From Isohypsibius dastychi (lineage: Eukaryota; Tardigrada; Eutardigrada; Parachela; Isohypsibiidae), in contig JAQIWT010000755.1 of assembly GCA_034696485.1 (NCBI GenBank), positions 1 through 15,542 of the forward strand: DNA of 15,542 nucleotides, in the 5' to 3' direction. Made by a program: the position numbers and the translations under genes. Shown here in pieces: positions 7,712-15,542 of the stretch. A model generated the notes under the pieces. That model ran no database searches. It had not been told where the DNA came from and saw nothing but the letters and a program-made list of their open reading frames with translations. Numbering within the stretch: the first letter of the stretch is position 1; the number at the start of each line of letters is the position of its first letter.

Positions 7712-8226
7712 TATTGATGATGTTGACCAGTGAATGGAAAATCTGATACTCTAAGACACTGGAATGAAGAAGACACTTTTAAGACCCGAAATTGGATTGT
7801 TTGAGGCTGTTTTTGGGAGTTCGTTGCATCAAATGAACAACCAATCAGAGTATTGAGTCTAGTCCAGTGACTGCCTCCACACCGAGTACTACATCAACAC
7901 ATAGACATTTAACCGATTCATGGAACCAAAACTTGGAGCTGTTAATACGAGTATATAACGTAACAAATCAATAGACCATTAAACCATTTACTCTAGCTAA
8001 GTTTAGCTTCGAGCGACGGTGGCGGCCCAAGGAGCTCTCATGAGCTAGAAGTCATACTGGACGAATGTATGTCCCTCTCAACGTCGTCTTTGTTATCACC
8101 TTTTCTTTCCTCTTCTTCACAACTGCATGGCTGGTGATTGATTCCTCATCCGTAGCAGTGATCTCCGTTGTCTATTCATATAACCAGCATCTTGATTGGG
8201 TTCAAACCAAGTCATTCAAGGCTTAC
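7712..8226. other. No confident gene
   Basis: I find no recognisable coding exon here. A plus-strand frame starting at 8065 has a hydrophobic beginning, but it lies opposite a pyrimidine/purine-skewed stretch and then runs antisense to the exon at 8298-8227, so I treat it as chance. If the FN3-like gene continues toward the transmembrane exon, undetected exons must lie here. Confidence 0.4.
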
Positions 8227-8834
8227 CACTTCACGACGAATCGCAGACGTATTAGTTCCAGCTGTCGCCACCACCGCCTTCGCGTCATTGGAATGATCCT
8301 ATAAGTCAATGGCATTACTTCTGAAGGTATCATACAATATATTCGGGTGAACTGAGCTAAGTCATTGTGAAACTCTAGTCCACGGTTACATGGTCGGCTT
8401 ACCGGGAGCGTGTGTCCCTGTAAGAAGAGCATAAAAAGCTTTGACACCTGGAATATATCATTTTTGGAGTTGTGCATACGTTTTAAAAAGAACAGATCCC
8501 CAGAGCTCAGTTACTTTAACCAGTTTCGCGTGTTCACAACAATTCTCGCGCGCAGACCGTTCCAGGTAACCCCACATGCGATTTGCTGGAATTAACAACA
8601 CATTTTGGAGCTCCTTCAAGTTGGTGGTCACTACGTCTGAGTTGTCAGTATCAAGTCGCGAATGACTCGAACTCATGTTGTGACGCTGGAATTTCAAACT
8701 GTATTCGGATACTATGGAAGTAGAGTATTCATAACTCACATGCACGCGATTGTGGATTGCGGCATCTGACTCTTGAAGCCATTCCTCGCACGAAAGTTGA
8801 CCGCCGAGGCCACCGAGGTTTCCAGGTTGATCAC
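8227..8834 (-). CDS. Fibronectin type III-like cell-surface protein, partial, multi-exon
   Basis: Exon 8834-8740 (acceptor TTTCATTTCAG, donor GTGAGT) is followed by a 54-nt intron and exon 8685-8515 (acceptor AAATTCCAG, weak donor GTAACT). In one continuous phase they give PGNLGG, a Trp in SCEEWLQESD, then TDNSDVVTTNLKEL and LIPANRMWGYLERSA. That order (P-x-N-L, W, then L, then A-N-x-x-G...S) is the skeleton of an FN3 domain divided by a phase-0 intron. There are no stops in these two exons. Further exon-like segments are 8447-8406 (acceptor ATTCCAG, donor GTAAGC) and 8298-8227 (24 codons, VVATAGTNTSAIRREV, donor GTAAGC). FN3 proteins mediate adhesion or signalling at the cell surface. The transmembrane exon at 7323-7129 on the same strand could be its downstream part. 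Any 5' exons would lie above 8834. Confidence 0.45.
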
Positions 8835-8945
8835 CTGAAATGAAAGAAGAAATGATCCTCATTTTTCACAGCAGCATGAGTTTGTTTCTGTGACCTCGTA
8901 AGAAATGTTGCAATCGCTGAGCATGATTTCTCCGGGATACTGAAC

Positions 8946-9068
8946 ATGGCACACGACAGCGATTATATGTCCGAAGATGAAATTGTGGACGCTGAATGTG
9001 TTAACCCTGAACTGGTGCATATGCTAAAATTCGTCAACGTTAGCTCCTGCAAGAGAAACCATTACTAA
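8946..9068 (+). CDS. Short acidic ORF, possible first exon
   Basis: The frame runs ATG to TAA for 40 codons, opening MAHDSDYMSEDEIVDAE. It is acidic at first and then ends in a basic, Cys-containing stretch, where an intron may begin. It is the first ATG of a run of coding-like plus-strand segments extending to 10866. I do not recognise it. An alternative is that the minus strand codes here for more of the FN3-like protein, because AATCATGCTCAGCG and its surroundings are also open on that strand. Confidence 0.25.
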   Translation: MAHDSDYMSEDEIVDAECVNPELVHMLKFVNVSSCKRNHY

Positions 9069-9196
9069 TACCATAGTTTTCGGCCAGGGCTGAATTAGTG
9101 TTGATGGAACTAGTGCAGCCGGGCCTAGCATTGCAATAGACGATGGCTGTAGATGTCCGTGTCTGAATCCTAAATCTACAATGTGAAATCTGATGA

Positions 9197-9303
9197 CGAA
9201 ATATCTACAATGATTTCACTACTTTTCGTGTTTTCTTCATATCAATATTTGGGCAACTTATCCGAGGGGCATTCCTTCAAAATAGTTTGAAACTCTGGCT
9301 TCC
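9197..9303 (+). repeat. Direct repeat, copy 1
   Basis: The block 9197-9231 matches 15430-15464 at 32 of 35 positions, including 19 identical bases in a row. The block 9252-9303 matches 15493-15542 with about eight substitutions and two one- or two-base gaps. The spacer between the blocks differs in length (20 and 28 nt). Orientation is the same. Confidence 0.85.
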
Positions 9304-9543
9304 AGCTCAAAGTTGGACCATGGTGAGAAAAAGCCCATCTCAAACCCATCCTTTAGGAATGCAACATCAGTGTACCAAAACCCGAACGTGGCAAACACCA
9401 TATCGTTAGTGAATATAGATGACAATGATGTGGAAGAGAACATAGTGAGTCTCCTCGATTATGAGAACGAGTTTCTTCTTCCTTTTGTTTCACACGGAAA
9501 CTACTTGCTCGAATCTTGGGCCACTGTGAACCGATACAAATGA
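9264..9543 (+). CDS. Unidentified coding-like segment
   Basis: After an in-frame TAG at 9283, the frame is open to TGA at 9541, about 85 codons. It includes SNPSFRNATSVYQNPNVANT and an acidic, aliphatic stretch (NIDDNDVEENIVSLLDYENE). There is no ATG near its left end, so it would be an internal exon. Its first part coincides with the direct repeat that recurs at the right edge of the window. I do not recognise it. Confidence 0.3.
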
Positions 9544-9670
9544 TATGATTGCGAACACATGAAATTTCTACAACACAAGTTCTCGGATATGAAAGGTTAA
9601 GATACATGCACAAAAATTGATGGCGTCATTTCGAACATAAAATAATTGAAATAAGTTTCTCACACGGCAG

Positions 9671-9780
9671 TATTGTGACCAGTGAGGACGAACATCAGAC
9701 AGAAACCCCTGCTGCTGACTCGGGAGATGACCAGATATCCAACTACAAGCCAGATTCGGAAGTGGGGCCGAAACTCCAAT
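9671..9780 (+). CDS. Acidic exon-like segment
   Basis: A pyrimidine-rich tract and CACACGGCAG (ending 9670) precede an open segment beginning IVTSEDEHQTETPAADSG and continuing acidic to about 9778. There CAATG|GTCAAT could be a weak donor, and TTGTTTAG at 9819 the next acceptor. The composition is that of a disordered acidic linker. The family is unknown. Confidence 0.3.
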
Positions 9781-9819
9781 GGTCAATCAGAATTTTCGTG
9801 AACTTTCTATCTTGTTTAG

Positions 9820-10866
9820 GCTGAAGATAACGGGAGAAGGGACAGCCTGGAACGTCGACTTGAGGGTAGCTGAAGGCTGCTGGACGAAGTGCACTTTAAA
9901 AACTTGGCACACAAATATGGTTCTTATTCGTATATTTTCAGACTGACGAGGTGTGAAGGTAAAAACGGCAAAACAATTTTTAATTGCTTACAAATTGTGC
10001 AGCAAGTTTTGAATCCAGTAGAACACTTCCGTTTATGAACCGATATTTTTCAACTTTGTTTCAGTTCAAAATAGACTGCCCCATGGCTGGTCGCTTTGTC
10101 ATTTGGATTGGAAACGAAACACTTCGAATTGTGAGCGATGTACAGAGCCAGGAGCCTGATCAAGCACCAGATCACAATGCGCACCGGTATGGTACGCTGG
10201 CCCTAAAGCGGTCCACTTATGGATTCACAGAACGTTATTTTAATTGCTTTGAAAATTTGCATTTTGGTGGAGATGGCATCGCACAGCCAGTTCAGGAGCA
10301 GTTGAATACGCCCCGAGTTCATGGATTCCCAAAGGAGAAAACCTCGGTCATGAAGAAGATTTGCCTCGAAAATATCCGATAACTTTGCTAGAAAATTATA
10401 ATATGCGAGCTGTTTCTGGTGATGAACGGCTTTTTCGGGATATTTTCTGGATTCCTCAATCTCTCCATTCAGCTCAGCGTGACATGATGCGTCGGAAAAT
10501 TTCGTGGGCAGTTAGTGGCGCAAGAAGAGAAATTGATGCTGGTCTCAATATGTTCACCACTTTTAGAAAGATTTACCCGCGTGTCGGAGGTGCTTTTCGA
10601 GCGATCGGGACTTATTTTAATGAAGCTACCGCTAATTTGCATGGTAAGCTTGTTGTGGTCCTATGAGTATTTCTGTAACATGCCATTCGTCATATATGCT
10701 TGAGTTGCTCTGCCACGCAAATCCTCAACGTTTTGATCATATCGATGAGCCTGAATGAGAAGAAGTGGAGAATGTCACCAAATGCGATTTTCAACGTCTA
10801 GTTGCTGAGAACTGTGGAATTGCAGCAAAAGTGTTTGAACGGCGGGTTAGAGTTAGGCTACCATGA
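9820..10866 (+). pseudogene. Unidentified multi-segment gene, degenerate
   Basis: Three frames take turns without long overlaps. Frame 1 at 9820-10035 has a TGA at 9871 and includes FKNLAHKYGSYSYIFRLTR. Frame 3 begins at about 10061, after the acceptor TTTGTTTCAG, and opens FKIDCPMAGRFVIWIGNE. Frame 2 at 10253-10643 includes LPRKYPITLLENYNMRA and MMRRKISWAVSGARREID, and ends at a good donor (CATG|GTAAGC). Frame 1 at 10714-10866 has a TGA at 10756 and ends at TGA 10864. An AATAAA lies about 70 nt further on, near 10938. Residue usage (aromatic, Arg and Gly rich, few runs) looks like globular protein and not chance. Splice phases do not all agree, so I treat it as decayed or only partly resolved. 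I could not match it to a family. A structural protein of the nearby element or a host gene are both possible. Confidence 0.4.
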
Positions 10867-11145
10867 ACTTTTCAGAGGACAAACAAAAACCAATGATTTT
10901 TCTGTTTTTGACGTAAGCGAATTCTTGGGTTGTGCAAAATAAAACGTTATCTGGGAGGTCAGCTATTGGCTTCGTTTTTCCCTGGAATAAATAGATGGTT
11001 ATATAGGTGCAGAACAAAAACTAGAAAATAATTTTACGCAACAGCAGCTTGAGTATAGAGAACTTTAATCGTAAATAACGGTCCGTCTTCGTCGGGTATG
11101 ATGTTTGTAAAGAATACAATAGATTGACGGGTACTTTCCATTCTT

Positions 11146-11183
11146 GAATATTCGGCCTTCCGAATGCGGTTCGCCGGATATTC
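11146..11183. repeat. Imperfect inverted repeat
   Basis: The arms are GAATATTCGGC (11146-11156) and GCCGGATATTC (11173-11183), complementary at 10 of 11 positions around a 16-nt loop. No T-tract follows on either side, and I infer no function. Confidence 0.6.
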
Positions 11184-11535
11184 AATCTTTCCAAATTAAC
11201 CAGATTCCATTCTTGTTCAAAAACGTTGCTCGAAAAAATCCCCGGAACTGTGTTCGAGGAACGACAACTTGAAAAAATATGTTAGATTACCTTGATATCG
11301 GTTGAATTGTTTTCTCACTTCAATGCAGCCATGAATCTCATGGAGATTCTTATGCTTCTCGTGGTTTCTTATGGCAGCGAGGTAGGATTTCCATTTTTAC
11401 TCGAAATCCAGTTCGGAGATCCGGAGATGGGGTCCTTGTGAGCCAATCTTTAATTTTCGGTTCTGTAATATGAAACATTTGTATATAAACAAATATATAG
11501 TTACGGCATCAAATGATGGTGTCTACATGATGCAG

Positions 11536-11625
11536 AGTCATGAGGATTCGGAGTCATGACTACATGATTCAAATTCTTGCCCAGACTCTGAGTCATGCCT
11601 CGTAGTCATGCTTCGGAGTCACACC
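11536..11625. repeat. Cluster of AGTCATG words
   Basis: AGTCATG occurs at 11536, 11552, 11591 and 11604, with the variant AGTCACA at 11617, in less than 100 bp. One copy is TGAGTCATG, which contains the AP-1 consensus. The spacing is irregular (16, 39, 13, 13). The flanking words GGATTCGG and GCTTCGG suggest decayed short duplications. Confidence 0.6.
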
Positions 11626-11648
11626 TTTGCCTAATAAATCTTTAAAAT

Positions 11649-11939
11649 ATGTTTTTTGTTCTGTGGGTTTATGGCCACACAGAATTGAACAGAAAATTTG
11701 TGCTGAGTTCAATTTTATATGATAAATGGAAAGATCGTTTTATGAAATTACACACGGTAGTGAATTTCTGGCTGAGTCCAAACAAAAAATCGAAAATCGG
11801 GCAAAAGTTTGTTGGTTCAGGACATTTAGCACCACCTGGGAAGAGACTCCGCAGCATCCACCGGGTGGCGCCACACAAAACATATGGTACGGTTTCCAAT
11901 GTTAAATTGAAATATGGAGCCATACCTGGAATGTTATAA
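11649..11939 (+). CDS. Unrecognised ORF of 96 codons
   Basis: ATG at 11649 to TAA near 11937. The start is hydrophobic (MFFVLWVYGH), and the remainder is basic with many Lys, Arg and Pro. The minus strand is open across the same interval, so openness alone is weak evidence. I see no motif or splice context that favours either strand. Confidence 0.15.
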   Translation: MFFVLWVYGHTELNRKFVLSSILYDKWKDRFMKLHTVVNFWLSPNKKSKIGQKFVGSGHLAPPGKRLRSIHRVAPHKTYGTVSNVKLKYGAIPGML

Positions 11940-12286
11940 AGTAATGAATGTGCTCACTAAATTGGTATTGGTTGCCATCTCGTGAATCCTGGGAAGATGG
12001 TGCTGTCAAGATAAGATTGCGTTGAAGTGATGAAATAGTGTACGAGGTTGAACGGAAAAATGAGTTTTTTCTTCTCATACAACTATGTTCAACCATCCTT
12101 GAAGTTAACTTGAAAAAGTTTCGCGAAAAATCGTGAGCATACTCTGGTTCACAACGGTGCCTCTTTCGCAACGTTTGAACTGTTTGAAGATGCATTCGGG
12201 AGTTATCAGTTAGAAGCCCATACAGTTTTCAGAAAAACTAGCCAGACCGTCAGAGACACGAGTGCAGAAAAGGTCAAACGGCAGGA

Positions 12287-12571
12287 GTGACAACATTTCT
12301 GAAAAACCGGCTTTCCGAAATTTTTGGGGAATTTGGTTGTAGAAGTAGCGGAAGGTTGTTTAAAAACAGTTTGTATGAAGATAGATTTGGTTGTAAAAGG
12401 TTGTGGGAGGAGGGGATGGTTGCATCGGGTTGTACGTGGAGTTCTCACCCAGTTATTATGAACCACGATATTAGAATTACTCACCTGGGTAAATTTGATT
12501 CGGAAGAGATCAATAAAATTGAACAAAAAAAACTGAGTAAAATCCAGTTGAAGATTTTATCCTTGATGTGA
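12287..12571 (+). CDS. Unrecognised ORF, about 94 codons, no ATG start
   Basis: The frame is open from about 12287 (GTG) to TGA 12569. It has a Gly/Phe/Arg-rich first half and a Lys/Leu/Ile-rich end (EEINKIEQKKLSKIQLKI) that could form a helix. The minus strand is open over 12206-12526 as well, so neither is secure. No family is recognised. Confidence 0.15.
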   Translation: MTTFLKNRLSEIFGEFGCRSSGRLFKNSLYEDRFGCKRLWEEGMVASGCTWSSHPVIMNHDIRITHLGKFDSEEINKIEQKKLSKIQLKILSLM

Positions 12572-12891
12572 AAAATGAAAAATTTGAACTGTGTGGTGTT
12601 TCTCTCTTTTTGGTGAAGAAATCTCCTCCTGTTTATTCAGTAATTACAAGTTTGTGAGTTTTTTTTGTTGTGAATTGATGTAAAGCCATGTTTTGGGGTT
12701 AAAACTATCACATTTCTAGAGATAATGATTATAGGTTACTGTCACCGTGAATGTGAAATCCTGATCTGTTACATTGTAGCTCGAAGGTAATTAATTTCTG
12801 TTCTGGGGTGCCGCGTGAGTCTGTCAAAAGTAGTCATTTTCGATAAAATAATGAAACTGAAATGAAGTTGGTCAGGACAAAACTTGTTTAC
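12572..12891. other. No gene seen
   Basis: AT-rich sequence with a T8 run near 12660. I see no coding signal or RNA gene. Confidence 0.5.
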
Positions 12892-12942
12892 CTGACGTTG
12901 CAGCTGCTGACGTGGATGGCCGTGGTGATGTCGATAGAGGAC
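12892..12942 (-). CDS. Possible 51-nt exon, Ser/Thr/Pro/Ala-rich
   Basis: On the minus strand CTTTCAAATCCAG| (acceptor, 12943) and CGTCAG|GTAAAC (donor, 12891) bracket 51 nt, a multiple of three. Both sites are near consensus. One frame gives PLSTSPRPSTSAAATS, typical of a linker. No neighbouring exon could be tied to it. Confidence 0.2.
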
Positions 12943-13516
12943 CTGGATTTGAAAGGAAAAACCCCGATGAGTGAATGAATTTGGGTCTTTCAAACCCCGG
13001 TAACACAACCTAGAAAAATGCAAAATAGCTCACTGGTTACGTTCTGGACGGTTTCCAGTCGATCGTGGGCAGATTGGCTGTTTCTTGCTCGTTCACGCAT
13101 TGCTGCACGTAAGGAAACTTGTTGAGCTCGATGAAAGCTTATACCACGAAAACAAGTCCAGAAAACAATTGTGGACGAGATTTGACAAAAAATATGGCTG
13201 CCACAATTGTGAAGTGCGAAGTGTGGAACGACTTGAGTGGAGTAGCGTGGGAGGGCGGAGTCAAGTAATGGTAACTTGGTGGTACCATAAACAACGTAAC
13301 AAGCATTGTGTGTAGCGGATTTCCCGCGTGTTTTATCGATACCCGCTCGATCGGGCTGCGGAAAAATGAGGAAAACATGGAATTTCTAAGTTTTTTTCAT
13401 GAAAATTCTCAAAAAAGATTTGTTTTCTACGGTGAGGGCTCATCTGTCACTACTTATTTCTCTTGTCTTGCAGTATAAAGATCTCGGAGTTGTTCCGTGT
13501 TCTGTTTAATGATCCG
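12943..13516. other. No confident gene
   Basis: Both strands have open frames over 13085-13378, but none shows motifs or splice context. This is where the 3' untranslated part and any LTR of the minus-strand Gypsy relic would be expected. I could not identify an LTR. Confidence 0.4.
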
Positions 13517-14164
13517 CTAATGAAAGCGCTACAGTCGGTCAACGTTGATAATGTGAGGCTTCCTTTTCCACTCACCGGCATTATGCGACGAGTAACCGAA
13601 CTGGTTTTTCTAGTACTCAAGGGGGTACAATCCATTGTCGCAACAGCTTCGTGGTCAGGCTTTTTTCATCAAACAATTTTTTTGCAACACCAGATCATCG
13701 ACCGCATGACCAATATCCGTCTTGCGTGAATGCCAGATGCTCAAAAACTGGAGTCCATGCTGAAACACGTGGCCCGTGAAATGAGTTACCAGGTCTGAAG
13801 TTGCTGCTTCGGGGCACCCGTGAACCGAAACAATTCGATTGACTACAAAATTTGCGGCAACAGTCGTTGTTGCTGCTCTGACAACCTCGGAAATGATGAA
13901 CTGTGTCATGGGACATATAGCGAGCAGCAGATACTGATATCCACTGGCAAAATTGACAAACGGTTCACAAAAATCTATGTGAGTTCTGCAAAAAGGACCT
14001 TGAATTTGCAGCGACTACATGAAGCCATAAGGTTTTCGGTTTAAATTGTTTTTATACTGACAGCTCTCAGATGATTCGACGTATCTCGCAATTTTCTCGA
14101 TGATCCCTGGAGAACTATATCGATTTTTTATTCTTCTGTATGTTGGAGCTATCCCCAGATGATC
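13517..14164 (-). pseudogene. Ty3/Gypsy integrase, degenerate and internally deleted
   Basis: Reading downward from 14164: a zinc-binding region with HLGIAPTYRRIKNRY and ESCQYKN (the first Cys of the C-x2-C pair reads as Ser); a TAG near 14014; then HIDF (first catalytic Asp, near 13974) and ASGYQYLLLAM. After a frameshift near 13910 come NRIVSVHGCPE and SDLVTHFTGHVF (second catalytic Asp). The segment bearing the catalytic Glu is missing. The sequence passes almost at once to TTKLLRQW (about 13640), a TGA and VLEKPVR, which fit the C-terminal GPY/F module, then INVDRL near 13530, typical of the end of that module. No introns are needed, as expected for an element copied through RNA. It is the downstream part of the element whose reverse transcriptase ends at 14178. 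Confidence 0.8.
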
Positions 14165-14177
14165 TGACATAAGTGAG

Positions 14178-15065
14178 TCATAGGCTTCCTGCGAGACCTG
14201 CGTTCCAACAAAAGTCTAATTCGCTCTGTGTGAGCTTTGTCAATAGCTCGGCAAGGGTTGCGTAGTTCTCAATGAAATGGCGATGGAGGGCAGTGATACC
14301 AAAAAACGACCTGACCACTTTTAATGTAATAGGTACAGGCATCCGCTCTATTGCCTTCACTCTTTCGTTATTCGACCCGATTCCTTGCCCGCTGACTCCA
14401 TGTCCTAGAAAATTCACCCTTCGCATTGCAAATGCGCAATTTGATGGTTTCGGGTTCAGACCGACCCTTTTAATTTTAGTGAGAACATCTGTTAGAAACA
14501 TAATGTGTTCTCAACGTCTTAGAGAAAACCGTTATTTCATCCAGGTATGTCAAGATAAATTTCATCTTAATGTCAAAGAATGACTTGTAAATGATGCGGC
14601 AAAATGTGGCTGGTCAATTGCCGACCCCAAACGGCATTCGCTCCATTTTGTAGAAACTACCCGGATTGCCGGGTACGAGAAGCCTGGTTTGTTCCGACCC
14701 TCTTCTTCGATTGGTATTTTCCAGTACCCAGAATACAAACACAGGGAGAGGAACACCTTCACACCACACAGAAAATCAAGTAGCACCTGGATATTGCCGA
14801 TTGGGTACAAGTCATGTATTGAGATCTCTATACTCAATTGCCATTCTAACTACGCCATTTTTTTCCTCACCCGAACAATATATGACGCCCATTCAGCGTA
14901 TTTGCATGGAGTGATGACGTCCATGGCCAACATTCCGGCCACCAGTTTGTTAAATTCCTCCATTTGCCATAAACCGTAAGACCGTAGCTGTTGCCAGACA
15001 GGAACCGCGTCCCCTGTGTCTATGCGGCGTGTGCCTGACGTGCAGTCTAAGTGTGGGAAGAATAA
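14178..15065 (-). pseudogene. Ty3/Gypsy reverse transcriptase, degenerate
   Basis: The order fits Gypsy reverse transcriptase: RIDTGDAVPV (15026-14997), a region resembling the family's W-A-S-P block (WASYIV), VRMAIEYRDLN, then after a frameshift YPIGNIQVLLD and LYSGYWKIPIEEE (holding the fingers/palm Gly-Tyr-Trp). A further frame change gives RMPFGVGN, TGA, PATF. The catalytic box reads YLDE (14547-14536) instead of the usual Y-L-D-D. Next come GLNPKPSNCAF, VNFLGHGVS and VRSFFGITALHRHFIENYA, the thumb/connection region. Immediately after, where RNase H should begin (LDFCWNAG), the frame stops at 14178. RNase H is deleted, and protease and gag are not visible upstream to the window end. It is an inactive relic on age and lesions. 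Confidence 0.85.
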
Positions 15066-15429
15066 TCACTGAAGAAGGGGAAGAACCACTTCCAGACTGA
15101 CGATCAATTGCATTGCAAATCATTGCGCCATTTTACCTGGCAGTGATGGGGCTCAACCATTTGGTTCAGGAATCAGATAGAAACAGCCTGGTACCAGCAG
15201 TAAACTGTGTCACTGACATTGCTGGTGCACCACCGAAAGTTTGTCCAACAGGGCATACCTCGCGAACGTGACTTTGCGGTAAGAAAAGCGCTCATTCTTA
15301 CACAAAACTCAGAAAATTGGTTTCCTCTGATATATTTCTAACTCTGCAGAAGTTTGTGGATTGATTTTTATCAAATATTTGACTTGTTGCACTTGTCTCA
15401 TCATAGAATATACGCATACAATTCTGGCG
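15066..15429. other. Upstream flank of Gypsy relic, no gene seen
   Basis: On the minus strand this is where protease or gag would lie. I searched for the D-[TS]-G protease signature and did not find it. One minus-strand frame is open from about 15489 down to 15298 but carries no recognisable motif. Confidence 0.45.
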
Positions 15430-15542
15430 CGAAATAGCTACAATGATTTCACTACTATTTGTGTCTATCTGATTTTTATATATTAACATTTTGGCAACTC
15501 ACCCGAAGAGCATTCTTCAAAATTGGTGAAACTTTGGCTTCC
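15430..15542 (+). repeat. Direct repeat, copy 2, cut by window end
   Basis: Same orientation as 9197-9303. The match is still strong in the last 15 bases (GAAACT then TGGCTTCC), so the repeat very probably continues past the window. Confidence 0.85.

Larger units (their letters stand above)
10867..11648. other. No gene seen
   Basis: AT-rich anonymous sequence. It contains an AATAAA near 10938 and another near 10985, the inverted repeat at 11146-11183, and the AGTCATG cluster at 11536-11625. Confidence 0.5.

Noticed and set aside
8065-8304. Plus-strand ORF with ATG and hydrophobic N-terminus
   Set aside because: Its second half is antisense to the exon-like 8298-8227, and the hydrophobicity follows from a T-rich tract. 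No motif or splice support.
11518-11635. Possible short inverted-repeat transposon bounded by GGTGT and ACACC
   Set aside because: The inverted ends match for only a few bases, and no target-site duplication is visible.
13463-13729. Plus-strand ORF after a good-looking acceptor TTGTCTTGCAG
   Set aside because: The opposite strand reads as the GPY/F module and end of the Gypsy integrase, so the plus-strand frame is probably a shadow.
14272-14979. Long plus-strand ORFs
   Set aside because: They are antisense shadows of the Gypsy reverse transcriptase.
1396-15065. Many in-frame TGA codons in conserved blocks, suggesting a reassigned TGA
   Set aside because: TAA and TAG also interrupt the same genes (1669, 1690, 4841, 5347, 6481, 6487 and others), TGA occurs at positions expecting different residues, and frameshifts accompany them. 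Ordinary decay explains it.

Overview
The window looks like eukaryotic, metazoan DNA. Nearly every recognisable coding stretch on either strand is cut by short GT..AG introns. Most are 52-76 nt, with pyrimidine-rich acceptors such as TTTCTGCAG, TATTTCAG and TTTCATTTCAG. This intron style, together with moderate GC, suggests a nematode or another compact-intron invertebrate, but I cannot name a species. I found no bacterial operon structure, tRNA, rRNA or CRISPR array.

Left part (1-6.9 kb). A 53-bp hairpin minisatellite (427-580) is followed by a Q/P-rich open exon (788-1627). Next comes a decayed, intron-bearing DDE integrase of the Ty3/Gypsy-Ginger type on the plus strand (1396-3208). A decayed family-B DNA polymerase (N-terminal domain plus first exonuclease motif) lies on the minus strand (5125 down to 3445). 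A chromodomain ORF with one nonsense codon follows (5299-5574). A small three-exon gene of 100 codons on the minus strand (6067 down to 5658) has no visible lesion. A dUTPase relic (6463-6870) carries motifs 2 to 5 split by an intron. Integrase, polymerase, chromodomain and dUTPase within 5.5 kb suggest a degraded Polinton/Maverick-like or virus-derived element, or several elements nested in one graveyard. The sequence alone cannot decide between these.

Middle part (6.9-10.9 kb). The minus strand carries exons resembling a cell-surface protein: an FN3-like domain over two exons (8834-8515), further exon-like pieces, and an exon with an FN3-like end plus a strong transmembrane segment (7323-7129). 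A separate short ORF on that strand begins with a signal peptide (7711). The plus strand from about 8.9 to 10.87 kb holds acidic and basic coding-like segments in changing frames, with splice-like junctions. I could not assign this gene to a family.

Right part (10.9-15.5 kb) is mostly anonymous sequence. The exception is a degenerate Ty3/Gypsy retrotransposon on the minus strand: reverse transcriptase at 15065-14178 and integrase at 14164-13517. RNase H and part of the integrase core are missing. A sequence at 9197-9303 recurs in the same orientation at 15430-15542 and runs off the window end.

Most mobile-element genes here are dead, with mixed TAA, TAG and TGA stops and frameshifts. The contrast is informative. 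The minus-strand Gypsy relic shows no introns, as expected for RNA-mediated copying. The plus-strand integrase and the polymerase keep introns, which suggests DNA-level movement or former host-gene status.
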